Assembly (NCBI RefSeq): GCF_027912835.1
Contig: NZ_CP115768.1
Span: forward strand, 620,001 to 684,000
Length of the DNA stretch: 64,000 nt
Origin: Paracoccus sediminicola
Lineage (GTDB): Bacteria; Pseudomonadota; Alphaproteobacteria; Rhodobacterales; Rhodobacteraceae
Reading direction: 5' to 3'
Shown here: positions 52,533 to 61,590 of the stretch, one piece after another
Numbering within the stretch: position 1 is the first letter of the stretch
Layout of the letters: every line of letters begins with the position of its first letter
The notes under the pieces: generated by a model
Seen by the model: the letters and a program-made list of their open reading frames with translations, nothing else
Databases searched by the model: none
What the model was told of the DNA's origin: nothing
Made by a program: the position numbers and the translations under genes

Positions 52533-53792
52533 ATGAACGAATTTGCCATCATCTGGGACTGGATCGGATTTGCCGTTCGGTGGACGCATATCATCACCGC
52601 AATGGCCTGGATCGGGTCGAGCTTCTATTTCATCGCGCTCGATCTCGGGCTGCGCAAAACGCCGCATCTGCCTGCCGGCGCGCATGGCGAAGAGTGGCAG
52701 GTCCATGGCGGCGGTTTTTATCACATTCAGAAATATCTCGTTGCACCTGACAACATGCCGGACCACCTGATCTGGTTCAAATGGGAGAGCTATTCGACAT
52801 GGCTCTCGGGTGCTGCCCTGCTGATGATCGTCTATTGGGTCGGGGGCGAGCTTTACCTCATCGATCCAGCCAAGGCCGATCTGTCGCTGTGGCAGGGTAT
52901 CCTGATCTCGGCGCTGTCGCTGTCGGTGGGCTGGCTGGTCTATGACCGGCTGTGCAAATCCGGCCTGGGTGAGCGTCCGACGCTGCTGATGCTGCTGCTC
53001 TTCGTGCTGCTTGTGGCGATGGGCTGGGGCTACAACCAGATTTTCACGGGCCGGGCGACGATGCTGCATCTGGGCGCGTTCACCGCAACGATCATGACCG
53101 CGAATGTGTTCTTCATCATCATGCCGAACCAGCGTGTCGTGGTGAAGGATCTTCAGGAAGGCCGCAAGCCCGACCCGAAATACGGCAAGATCGCCAAGCT
53201 GCGCTCGACGCATAACAACTACCTGACCCTGCCGGTCGTGTTCCTGATGCTGTCGAACCATTATCCGCTGGCCTTCGCGACAGAGTATAACTGGCTGATC
53301 GCGGCGCTGATCTTCCTGATGGGTGTCACCATCCGGCATTTCTTCAACACGATGCACGCCACCGGGAACATGAAGTGGTGGGCCTGGGCGGCGACCACGG
53401 TGCTGTTCATCGGGGTGATGTGGCTGTCCACCGCGCCGCTCTGGCAGTCCTCCTATGAGGAATCGGAAGCGCAGGCCCTGACCCCGCTGCAACAGCAATT
53501 CGCCGAGGCAGAGGGGTTCGACGAGGTGATGACCATCGTGCCGGGGCGCTGCGCCATGTGCCATGCCCGCGATCCGGGCTATGAAGGCATCCGGCGCGCG
53601 CCCAAGGATCTGCTGCTGGAAACGCCGCATGACGTGACCCGCGCTGCGCGTCAGATCTATCTGCAAGCGGGCCTGACCCACGCGATGCCCCCGGCCAATG
53701 TCTCGTTCATGGAGCCGCAGGAGCGTCAGGCCATCGTCGACTGGTATCGTGATGCCATCGGCGAAGAGCCGGTGCAGTTGGCGCAGAACTGA
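52533..53792 (+). CDS. puuD: Membrane urate hydroxylase with C-terminal cytochrome c (PuuD type)
   Basis: 419 residues with about eight transmembrane helices (RWTHIITAMAWIGSSFYFIA, ALLMIVYWVGGELYLID, FTATIMTANVFFIIM and others), conserved His in the membrane part, and a periplasmic C-terminal cytochrome c with CAMCH followed by an axial-Met candidate near HAMPPANVSFMEPQER. Known PuuD proteins oxidise urate to 5-hydroxyisourate using a cytochrome electron path. No other purine-degradation gene is in the window. AAGGGAGA precedes ATG 52533. Confidence 0.9.
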   Translation: MNEFAIIWDWIGFAVRWTHIITAMAWIGSSFYFIALDLGLRKTPHLPAGAHGEEWQVHGGGFYHIQKYLVAPDNMPDHLIWFKWESYSTWLSGAALLMIVYWVGGELYLIDPAKADLSLWQGILISALSLSVGWLVYDRLCKSGLGERPTLLMLLLFVLLVAMGWGYNQIFTGRATMLHLGAFTATIMTANVFFIIMPNQRVVVKDLQEGRKPDPKYGKIAKLRSTHNNYLTLPVVFLMLSNHYPLAFATEYNWLIAALIFLMGVTIRHFFNTMHATGNMKWWAWAATTVLFIGVMWLSTAPLWQSSYEESEAQALTPLQQQFAEAEGFDEVMTIVPGRCAMCHARDPGYEGIRRAPKDLLLETPHDVTRAARQIYLQAGLTHAMPPANVSFMEPQERQAIVDWYRDAIGEEPVQLAQN

Positions 53793-53990
53793 GGCCGCGC
53801 CGATCGCTCGTGCAGCAGTGCAGCTTCGTAAGCCCGCGCCGATTTCCGTTCCGCGCCGCGTCCGCCCCGGCTCGCGCGCTTTGCGATGAACCACTCGATG
53901 ATTGCCTAAGACGGGCCGGGCCTTTATGCACGCCGTGCCTCCCGCATGAGCCTTCATCCGGGAGAGGTTGAGACTGAGAGGCCCGACATC

Positions 53991-55451
53991 ATGCACCCTT
54001 CCGCGCCCGCGAAGCTGTTTCCCGTCATCCTGTGCGGCGGATCGGGGACGCGGCTCTGGCCGCTCTCGCGCAAATCCTACCCAAAGCAGTTCGTTCCGCT
54101 GATCGGCGAAGAGACGCTGTTCCAGCAGGCCGCCTTGCGCTTTGCCGGAGAGGGGACGGATTTCGGCGCCCCGGTGATCGTGACCGGATCGGATTTCCGA
54201 TTTGTCGTCACCGAACAGCTTGCGCAGCTGGGCATCGACCCCGGCGCGGTGCTGATCGAGCCAGAGCCGCGCAACACCGCCCCCGCCGTGCTGACCGCCG
54301 CGCTCTACCTGATGGCGCGCGACCCCGATGCGGTGATGCTGGTCGCGCCCTCGGATCACGCCATCCCCGACGCAGCCGCGTTTCGCGCCGCGGTGGCGCG
54401 CGGCATGGCGGCGGTGGGCGCGGGCAAGATCGTGACGTTCGGCATCACCCCCGACCGCCCCGAAACCGGCTATGGCTATCTAGAACTTGCCGCCGCCCCC
54501 GATGAAGGCGAAGCCGCCGTCGATCTGGTGCGCTTCGTGGAAAAACCCGACGCAGACCGCGCCGCGAAACTGCTCGGATCGGGGAATTTCCTGTGGAATG
54601 CGGGCATCTTCCTCGCCCGCGCCGCCGATATGGTCGAGGCATTCCGCCGCCATGCCCCCAAGGTGATGGAGCCGGTCGCGGCCGCGCTGCAGAACGCGAC
54701 GGCCGATCTGGGTTTCATGCGGCTCTCGCCCGAGGACTACGCAAGGGCGCCGTCGATCTCGGTCGATTACGCGGTGATGGAAAAGGCCGACAACCTTGCC
54801 GTGGTGCCATTCTCGGCGGGCTGGTCGGATCTCGGCGGTTGGGACGCGGTGTGGCGCGCGCAGGATCCGGATGCGAATGGCGTCGCTCTGGCAGGAGAGG
54901 CCTATGCGCTCGATTGCCGCGACACGCTGCTGCGCTCGGAATCCGAGGGGCAGGTGCTGGTGGGCATCGGGCTTGAGAACATGATCGCGGTGGCCATGCC
55001 CGACGCTGTGCTCGTTGCGCCGAAGGACCGCGCGCAGGATGTGCGCAAGGCGGTCGATCTGCTGAAATCGCGCGACATCGCGCAGGCCGAGACCCTGCCG
55101 CGCGATTACCGACCCTGGGGCTGGTATGAAACGCTGGTGATGGGCGGGCGCTTTCAGGTCAAGCGGATCGTGGTCAATCCCGGCGCCTCGCTGAGCCTTC
55201 AAAGCCATCACCACCGCGCCGAGCACTGGATTGTCGTCGAAGGCACCGCCAAGGTCACGGTGGGCGACACGGTTCAGCTCGTCTCGGAAAATCAGTCCGT
55301 TTACGTCCCGCTCGGCGCGGTGCACCGGATGGAGAATCCCGGCAAGCTGCCGATGGTGCTGATCGAGGTGCAGACCGGCAGCTATCTGGGTGAGGACGAT
55401 ATCATCCGCTATGACGACAAATATGCACGCGGGCAGGGGGCCAAGGGCTGA
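53991..55451 (+). CDS. manC: Mannose-1-phosphate guanylyltransferase / mannose-6-phosphate isomerase
   Basis: 486 residues in two parts: GDP-mannose pyrophosphorylase (about 1-350) with VILCGGSGTRLWPLSRKSYP KQF, EPEPRNTAPA, APSDHAI, FVEKP and WNAGIFL; and a C-terminal type II phosphomannose isomerase cupin (about 365-480) with RPWGWYETLVMGGRFQVKRI and SLQSHHHRAEHWIVVEGTA. It makes GDP-mannose for exopolysaccharide or LPS. ATG 53991 has a weak site; GTG/ATG 53946 is alternative. Its stop shares an A with the manB start (TGATG). Confidence 0.93.
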   Translation: MHPSAPAKLFPVILCGGSGTRLWPLSRKSYPKQFVPLIGEETLFQQAALRFAGEGTDFGAPVIVTGSDFRFVVTEQLAQLGIDPGAVLIEPEPRNTAPAVLTAALYLMARDPDAVMLVAPSDHAIPDAAAFRAAVARGMAAVGAGKIVTFGITPDRPETGYGYLELAAAPDEGEAAVDLVRFVEKPDADRAAKLLGSGNFLWNAGIFLARAADMVEAFRRHAPKVMEPVAAALQNATADLGFMRLSPEDYARAPSISVDYAVMEKADNLAVVPFSAGWSDLGGWDAVWRAQDPDANGVALAGEAYALDCRDTLLRSESEGQVLVGIGLENMIAVAMPDAVLVAPKDRAQDVRKAVDLLKSRDIAQAETLPRDYRPWGWYETLVMGGRFQVKRIVVNPGASLSLQSHHHRAEHWIVVEGTAKVTVGDTVQLVSENQSVYVPLGAVHRMENPGKLPMVLIEVQTGSYLGEDDIIRYDDKYARGQGAKG

Positions 55452-56827
55452 TGACCGCGCTCACCTGTTTCAAGGCCTATGATATTCGCGGGCGGCTTGG
55501 CGATAATCTCGACGCAGGCATCGCCTATCGCATCGGGCGTGGCTTCGCGCGGGCGCTCGACGCGCGCCGCGTGGTGATCGGGCGCGATATTCGCCAATCC
55601 AGCGAAGAGCTGTCGCAGGCGGTGCGCGACGCGCTGATCGCGGAGGGTGTTGAGGTGCTCGATCTCGGGCTTTGCGGCACCGAAGAGATGTATTTCGCCA
55701 CCTCGCATTTCGGGGCGGATGGCGGGATCGAGGTCACGGCCTCGCATAATCCGATGGATTATAACGGCATGAAGATGGTCGGCGCGGGCTCGGCCCCGCT
55801 TGCCGGAGAGACCGGGCTGGATGCGATCCACAAGCTGGCCGAGGCCGATGATTTCGGCGCCGCCAAGCCGGGCGGCGTGCTGCGCGATGTCGCGGCCGAG
55901 GCGCGCGCGGCCTATGTCGACAAGGTGGTGAGCTTCGTCGATATCTCGGCGCTGCGCCCGTTGAAGATCGTGGTGAACTCGGGCAATGGCGCGGCCGGAC
56001 CCAGCTTCGATGCCATCGCCGCGGCTCTGGCCGAGAAAGACGCGCCGCTCGCGTTCATCCGGCTGCATCACGACGCCGATGGCAGCTTTCCCAACGGCAT
56101 TCCCAACCCGCTTCTTCCCGAAAACCAGCCGGTGACCGCGCAGGCGGTGCGCAAGGCGAAAGCCGATATGGGCATCGCCTTCGACGGCGATTTCGACCGC
56201 TGTTTCTTCTTTGACGAAACAGGCGCTTTCATCGACGGCGAATATATGGTCGGGCTTCTCGCCGCCGCCTTTCTGGCGCGAGAGCCCGGCGCGCGCATCG
56301 TCCATGATCCGCGCGTGATCTGGAACACGCGGGATATCGTCGCGGCGCAGGGCGGCACGGCCATCCAGTCGCGCACCGGCCATGCCTTCCTGAAGGCCGC
56401 GCTGCGCGAGCATGATGCCGTTTATGGCGGCGAAATGTCGGCGCATCATTATTTCCGGGATTTCGTCTATTGCGATAGCGGCATGGTGCCGTGGCTGCTC
56501 GTGGCCGAGCTGATGGGGCGCGAGGATCAGCCGCTCTCGACGCTGATCCGCGAACGGCGCGCGGCGTTCCCGTCCTCGGGCGAGATCAATTTCGTGCTGA
56601 TCGACCCCGATGCCGCGCGGGCACGGGTCGAGGCGATCTATGCGCCAGAGGCGAAGGCGCGCGATGACACGGACGGCTTGTCGCTGGATATGGGAAACTG
56701 GCGCTTCAATCTTCGCGCATCGAATACCGAGCCGCTCTTGCGTCTGAACGTGGAATCCCGCGGCAGCCGCAAGCTTTTGGCACGACAGGTCGCAGCGCTG
56801 CGCGAGGTGATCGAGCGCGAAAGCTAG
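55451..56827 (+). CDS. manB: Phosphomannomutase / phosphoglucomutase
   Basis: 458-residue alpha-D-phosphohexomutase. Catalytic Ser98 in GIEVTASHNPMDYNGMK, Mg loop AFDGDFDRCFFFDE, sugar-binding GGEMSAHHYFRDF, and phosphate-binding FNLRASNTEPLLRLNVES. It converts mannose-6-phosphate to mannose-1-phosphate for ManC (and may act on glucose phosphates). The ATG overlaps the manC stop by one base, so the two are coupled. Its stop overlaps that of the glycosyltransferase gene (CTAG). Confidence 0.92.
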   Translation: MTALTCFKAYDIRGRLGDNLDAGIAYRIGRGFARALDARRVVIGRDIRQSSEELSQAVRDALIAEGVEVLDLGLCGTEEMYFATSHFGADGGIEVTASHNPMDYNGMKMVGAGSAPLAGETGLDAIHKLAEADDFGAAKPGGVLRDVAAEARAAYVDKVVSFVDISALRPLKIVVNSGNGAAGPSFDAIAAALAEKDAPLAFIRLHHDADGSFPNGIPNPLLPENQPVTAQAVRKAKADMGIAFDGDFDRCFFFDETGAFIDGEYMVGLLAAAFLAREPGARIVHDPRVIWNTRDIVAAQGGTAIQSRTGHAFLKAALREHDAVYGGEMSAHHYFRDFVYCDSGMVPWLLVAELMGREDQPLSTLIRERRAAFPSSGEINFVLIDPDAARARVEAIYAPEAKARDDTDGLSLDMGNWRFNLRASNTEPLLRLNVESRGSRKLLARQVAALREVIERES

Positions 56828-57771
56828 GCCGGTGGCGACGCGGCGCTGTCGTCACCCTCGCTTTCTCCTTCGCCCGGCGGCAGGTAATGCGCCTGCCGCA
56901 GCAGCCTCTCTGCCTCGGCGTGAAGCGCTGGCGGAATCATCGCCAGCGCATCCTCGCGGAGCGAGGCATATTGCGGGGCAGGCGTCAGGAAGCGCGCGCG
57001 GTGATAATGCAGCAGCCGCATTTCGTCGAGCCCGCTGAGATCGGCGCGGTTCGAGATCGAATAGTTATATTCCTCGGGCAGGGCCTCATAGCGCAGCCCG
57101 AAACGCTTGATGGTCAGCGGCAGGGTGATCTGATCCAGCCAGGGCCGCTTTTTCGCCACCGCGCATTTCCAGTCGAACAGGCTTGCCGTTTCCAGCCAGA
57201 GCTGGCCGAAACGCTTGCCATCGCGCAGCGGCTCTTCGCTGACGCCGATGAAGCCGGCGTTGAAATAGGGATAATAGCTGACCTTCCCGCGCCGCATGAG
57301 CTGCACGCGATCCTCGGGCAGCGGAAGGTCGAAAAACGCATAGGCGCGCTCCCATCGGTCATTTTCCTGGCCCCATGTGGGGACGCCCTCCGGCACCGCG
57401 AAGACCGTCCCGGTCCGGGTATAGTCCAGATCGTCGAGCCGCCCGAGACAGACCATGTCGGTATCAAGAAAAAGCGACGCATCGCTGTCACGCGGCTCGG
57501 CGAGCGCGAGCAGTTTGTTGCCATGCGGGTAGTCCTTCTTCCACAGCCCTGCCGGATCGCGCAGCGCCCTTACCGATACGCCACAGGAATCGTACATCGC
57601 TCGCGTCGCCGGGGAGAGTTGGTCGAAGGAGGCCGCAGGCATATAGGCGATCAGCGAAACGCCCGGATTGGCCCGATGCTGTCGAAACAGGGACGACACG
57701 AGCAGCAGCGACTGCGCTTCCAGCCGCTCGCCATCGACGATGAAAATGATTGAAAGGGAAGTGTTTGTCAT
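56824..57771 (-). CDS. Glycosyltransferase of GT-A fold (GT8-like)
   Basis: 315 residues. Start SLSIIFIVDGERLEAQSLLL, nucleotide-sugar binding FLDTDMVCLG (DxD), then FNAGFIGVSEEPL and LDQITLPLTIKRFGLRYEAL, and a basic HYHRARFLT region. The pattern suits a retaining GT-A enzyme but the subfamily is unsure. The C-terminus is an acidic tail GEGESEGDDSAAS. It is convergent with manB and probably uses GDP-mannose or another nucleotide sugar for surface glycans (inference). Confidence 0.72.
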   Translation of the reverse strand: MTNTSLSIIFIVDGERLEAQSLLLVSSLFRQHRANPGVSLIAYMPAASFDQLSPATRAMYDSCGVSVRALRDPAGLWKKDYPHGNKLLALAEPRDSDASLFLDTDMVCLGRLDDLDYTRTGTVFAVPEGVPTWGQENDRWERAYAFFDLPLPEDRVQLMRRGKVSYYPYFNAGFIGVSEEPLRDGKRFGQLWLETASLFDWKCAVAKKRPWLDQITLPLTIKRFGLRYEALPEEYNYSISNRADLSGLDEMRLLHYHRARFLTPAPQYASLREDALAMIPPALHAEAERLLRQAHYLPPGEGESEGDDSAASPPA

Positions 57772-57986
57772 CCGGCCACCTGAATTTGCCGGATACTAGG
57801 CGATAAGGCCGGGATAGTTCACGCCCTGTTTCCGCATCAGGGCAAAAAACCGGGATTCTCTGTCGAGGCTGGCCTGTTGCGCGCCGGGGCGTTACTGATC
57901 CGATATCGCGGGCGATCGGCAGGCTGGCAAGATGCTGACGGGTTCCGACAGAGCGGGTGCGAGCCGTCGGAGAGGATGGAGAGGCC

Positions 57987-59030
57987 GTGGCTAAACTGCT
58001 GAAATTTGGCGCGACCTATCTGCTATGCGTCTTGTCCGGGTGGCTGTTTGCGCGTCTGGGTCTGCCATTGCCGTGGATGATCGGGCCGCTCTTGGCGACG
58101 GCGGCGCTGGCGCTGAGCGGGGTGCTGCGCGAGGCGATGCCGGTGCGCACGCGGCCGTTCGGGCAGGCGGTGGTGGCCTCGACGGTCGGGCTGTCCTTCA
58201 CGGCCGAGGCGCTGCGCGTGGTCATCGAGCTGATGCCTCTGCTGATCGGCATGTCGGCGATGACGGCCGGTCTGGCTCTGGCCATGTCGCTGATCCAGGC
58301 GCGTCTGTCGGGGGCGAAGCTGTCGCGCATGGTGCTGGCGACCTTCCCGGTCGCGCCGGTCGAGGCCGCGATCATCGCCGAGAATAGCGGCATCGCCGCC
58401 GCCCCGGTGGTGATGGCGCAGACGCTGCGGATCGCGGCGGTGGTGGTCGCCGTGCCGCTGCTCCTCTATGCAATTGACGGGCGGCCGGAAACCGTCTCGG
58501 CGCTGTCGCCCAATGGCGACTGGGATGCGCCCGGACTGGCGCTGATGGTGCTTGCGGTGCTGGCCGGTGGCGCAGTGTTTCACCGTTTCGGCTGGGCCAA
58601 CCCGTTCTTTCTCGGCCCGCTTGCAGCGGTTGGCATCGCCACTGCCTTCGGGGCCGATCTGTCGCCCTATCCGCCGGTGATCCTCGGTGCCGCGCAGATC
58701 ACGCTCGGGGCCTGGCTCGGCTCGACCTTCCAAGCGCATCTTTTCGAGGGGGCGCGGCGCGAGCTGATTGCCTCGACCTTCGGCACCGTCCTGCTGCTGG
58801 CGCTTGTCTGCGCGGGCGCGGTGCTGATCGCGCGGCTGTCCGGCCTGTCATGGGAGACGGTGATCCTCGCCACCGCGCCGGGCGGGGTCACGGAAATGGC
58901 GCTGACGGCGCAATATCTCGATCAGGACGTGTCGCTGGTGACTGCCGCCCATGTCGTGCGGATTTTCCTGCTCATGCCGCTGGCCCGACCGCTTGTCCGC
59001 CTGGCGCGGCGCTTCGATCAAGGGCCCTAG
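57987..59030 (+). CDS. AbrB family membrane protein (PF05145-like)
   Basis: 347 residues, very hydrophobic, with about nine transmembrane helices in two repeats; each repeat begins with a G-x-W-L-x-A-R/x-x-G-x-P-x-x-W-M-I-G-P like segment (here SGWLFARLGLPLPWMIGPLL). Family names 'AbrB' and 'ammonia monooxygenase' are misleading; function unknown, perhaps transport or regulation of it. GTG at 57987 with GGATGGAGAGG upstream is preferred over GTG 57957. It is convergent with the DUF2848 gene, sharing a CTAG at the ends. The gap 57772-57986 contains no convincing gene. Confidence 0.85.
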   Translation: MAKLLKFGATYLLCVLSGWLFARLGLPLPWMIGPLLATAALALSGVLREAMPVRTRPFGQAVVASTVGLSFTAEALRVVIELMPLLIGMSAMTAGLALAMSLIQARLSGAKLSRMVLATFPVAPVEAAIIAENSGIAAAPVVMAQTLRIAAVVVAVPLLLYAIDGRPETVSALSPNGDWDAPGLALMVLAVLAGGAVFHRFGWANPFFLGPLAAVGIATAFGADLSPYPPVILGAAQITLGAWLGSTFQAHLFEGARRELIASTFGTVLLLALVCAGAVLIARLSGLSWETVILATAPGGVTEMALTAQYLDQDVSLVTAAHVVRIFLLMPLARPLVRLARRFDQGP

Positions 59031-59695
59031 GCAACCACCGGCAGCGTGCTGGTCTCGTATTCCAGCGAAATCACGCGCCCCAACACCTTGTCGCGCATGG
59101 TCATCCGCATCCGCTCGGCAGGGCGCACGCCGCCCTTCGCCCCGAACGTGCCGCACAGCATCGCGGCCGCGCCCTCTGCCGCCAGCCCGGCCAGCCCCGA
59201 TCCCTCGATCAGCGAATCCAGTGGCCGGATCGCGTCGAGCGTCCCTTGCTGATAGGCCACCCAAGCGCCGCGCTCATGGATGTCCGAGGTGATCTCGATC
59301 CGCTCCAGATGCGGCGCGACCTCGTCCCACGGCCAGAGCAGTGGCGCGACCGGCTTGGCGCAGAGCTGTTTCGACGCCGCGACCGAGACCGCTTCCAGCT
59401 TGCGGTCGGTATGATCCGATCCCAGCCCGAGAAACCGCTTGCCGCCCGCGATCAGCACCAGCGGTTCGGCCTCGCCCGAACTGTCCGGGCCCAGAACCGT
59501 GATCCGCGGCGACTGGGTCAGCAGCGACGGAGCGCACCGGTAATAAAGCGGCACCTGCGAGGGCGGTGCCACGCCCAGCTCGGCAAGCTCGTCGATATGG
59601 TGCTGAACGGCGGCGCCGTCGCGCCCGGTCCAGCCCGCGACAACGAGATGTGCGGGATCGCAATCCAGCGCCGCGCCGTTGACGGTAAAACGCAT
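59027..59695 (-). CDS. DUF2848-like protein
   Basis: 222 residues, soluble. Features recalled for DUF2848: VAGWTGRDGAAVQHHIDELA near the start, PLYYRCAPSLLT, LGLGSDHTDRKLEAVSVAAS, KPVAPLLWPWDEV and the ending GRVISLEYE. Function unknown; fumarylacetoacetate hydrolase-type folds are suggested by GSDHTDR, unproven. It is the last gene of a hydro-lyase/TRAP operon, suggesting it acts on the same imported acid. Confidence 0.82.
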   Translation of the reverse strand: MRFTVNGAALDCDPAHLVVAGWTGRDGAAVQHHIDELAELGVAPPSQVPLYYRCAPSLLTQSPRITVLGPDSSGEAEPLVLIAGGKRFLGLGSDHTDRKLEAVSVAASKQLCAKPVAPLLWPWDEVAPHLERIEITSDIHERGAWVAYQQGTLDAIRPLDSLIEGSGLAGLAAEGAAAMLCGTFGAKGGVRPAERMRMTMRDKVLGRVISLEYETSTLPVVA

Positions 59696-59704
59696 GATCT
59701 CTCC

Positions 59705-60985
59705 TTATATCTGGGCCGGCAGCCATAGCGCGAGGCCGGGCAGCGCCACGAGCGCCGCGACCATCAGCAACATCACGATGACAAACGGGATCACGCCGAT
59801 CATGACCTGGCCGAGACTGCCGCCCTTGCGCGCGCCCTGCACCACATAAAGATTCAGCCCGACCGGCGGGGTAATCAGCGCCATTTCAATCAGCACGATC
59901 AGCAGGACGCCGAACCAGACCTTGTCGTAGCCGAGCTCGGCCATGATCGGCACCACGATGGGGATGGTGGCGACCATGAGCGAGAGCGTCTCGATGAAGA
60001 AGCCGAGGATCAGATACAGCACGATCACCAGCATCAGCGTCCCGAAAGGCGACAGCCCGGCCTGTTCCAGCAGATCGGTCAGCACCCGGCCCAGACCCGC
60101 CGAGGTCAGTGCGAAGTTCAGGAAATAGGCCCCGGCGATGACCAGCATGAGCACGGCGGTGATGCGGATCGTGCCTTGCAGCGCCTCGGCGATCTTGCGC
60201 AGGTTCAGCCCGTCTCCGAATGCAGCGATGACCGCGGCCATCGCCACCCCGATCGAGGCGGATTCGGTGGGTGTCGCCCATCCTCGATAGATCGAGCCGA
60301 TGACGACCACGAAAAGCAGCACGATGGGGATCAGGTCGCGCAGGCTGCGCAGGCGCTCGCCCCAGCCATAGCTGCGCGAGGGACCGCCGAGCGCAGGCCG
60401 CACCGCGCAGATCGCGGCGGTGACGGCCATGAACCCGACCGCCATCAGCAGGCCGGGGATCAGCCCGGCCGAGAAAAGCTGCGGGATCGAGGTTTCGGTG
60501 AGGAAGCCGTAAACGATGAGATTGATCGAAGGCGGGATCAGGATGCCCAGCGTGCCGCCCGCCGCGATGGCACCCGAAAACAGCCGCGGATCGTAATCCA
60601 GCCTTTAGGCCTGCGGCATGGCCACGGTCGCGACCGTGGCAGCAGTGGCGACCGACGATCCCGAGGTCGCCGAAAACATCGTCGCGGTGGCGATATTGGC
60701 ATGGACCAGCCCGCCCGGAAGCCACGAAAACCACCGGTCGAGCGCGGCATAGGTGCGCGCCGCGACCCCGCCCTTGACCAGCATCTCGCCCAGCAGGACG
60801 AACATCGGAATGGCGATCAGCGTCGAGGAGTTGGACGCCGACCACACCACCTGACCCATCCCGCGCAGCAGCGGGAAGGGCGAATGGAACTCGGCCACGC
60901 CCACGCCCAGCATGAACAGGACCGCGCCGACCGGAATCGAGAGCGCCAGCAGAGCCAGAAGCCCGATGAAGACCTGGGCGATCAT
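59705..60985 (-). pseudogene. dctM: TRAP transporter large permease dctM interrupted by an in-frame TAA
   Basis: The frame from ATG 60985 to stop 59705 encodes a complete DctM of 426 residues (LLALLALSIPVGAVLFMLGV, AIAAGGTLGILIPPSINLIV, ATPTESASIGVAMAAV, LITPPVGLNLYVV), but codon 127 is TAA (60605-60607). Before it the frame reads SSVATAATVATVAMPQA; after it RLDYDPRLFSGAIAAGG continues in the same frame with no shift. One base change explains the stop. It overlaps dctQ (ATGA). It is a pseudogene, a sequencing error, a readthrough case, or a split gene (a restart at 60445 would lose essential helices). Confidence 0.85.
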
Positions 60986-61590
60986 GCGCGCTCTCCCTTC
61001 TGCCGGCGCGCTTCGGCCAGCGCCTCTTCGCCCTCGTGATCCATGCCGACGGCGCTTTCCAGAGCGTCCCAGTCGGTGCGGGCGGCCAGGATCAGCGCCA
61101 GAATCAGCGTCGCCACGGCGCAGATCGCGAACCACAGCCAGCCCGCGAACCAGATCCCTTGCGGAATCCACAGCGGCGTCTCCAGCGGCGTGTTCGCGCG
61201 CGAGCCGCGTTCAAGCGTCTTCGACAGCACCGGCCAGGCCTGATAGGCGACCAGCACCGCAACCCCGGTCAGGCAGGCGATCGAGATCAGGTCAAAGACC
61301 GCCCGCATCTTCTCGCCCGACATCTGGCGCAGCAGGTCGATGCGGACATGGGCGCGCTCGGTCAGCGCGACGGCCAGACCCCAGCTTGCCAGCGCCGCCA
61401 TGACATAGCCGGAAATCTCGTCCGAGCCGCCAAGCGAGCCGCCGGTCTGGCGCAGCACCACATCGAGGATCACAAAGACCACCGTCGCGGCGAGCACCAG
61501 CCCGAGCAGCAGCCCGACAGCGCGATTGGCACGCCGCAGCCCGGATAGGGTCCGGGCCACGGCACCATGCTGGGCCGCAGACTGCGTCAT
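60982..61590 (-). CDS. dctQ: TRAP transporter small permease (DctQ family)
   Basis: 202 residues with four transmembrane helices: about 25-46 (VGLLLGLVLAATVVFVILDV), 60-80, 100-120 (VFDLISIACLTGVAVLVAYQ) and 142-167. The pattern RVANRAVG...GGSDEISGYVMAALASWGL, ALTERAHVRIDLL and a long C-terminal charged tail is DctQ-like. It overlaps dctM (ATGA, 60982-60985) and dctP (ATGA, 61587-61590). Confidence 0.9.
   Translation of the reverse strand: MTQSAAQHGAVARTLSGLRRANRAVGLLLGLVLAATVVFVILDVVLRQTGGSLGGSDEISGYVMAALASWGLAVALTERAHVRIDLLRQMSGEKMRAVFDLISIACLTGVAVLVAYQAWPVLSKTLERGSRANTPLETPLWIPQGIWFAGWLWFAICAVATLILALILAARTDWDALESAVGMDHEGEEALAEARRQKGERA

Noticed and set aside
57833..57853. Inverted repeat GCCCTG / CAGGGC followed by A6, near the glycosyltransferase start
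   Set aside because: On the plus strand no gene ends just upstream, and on the minus strand the T-run precedes rather than follows the stem, so it does not fit a terminator.
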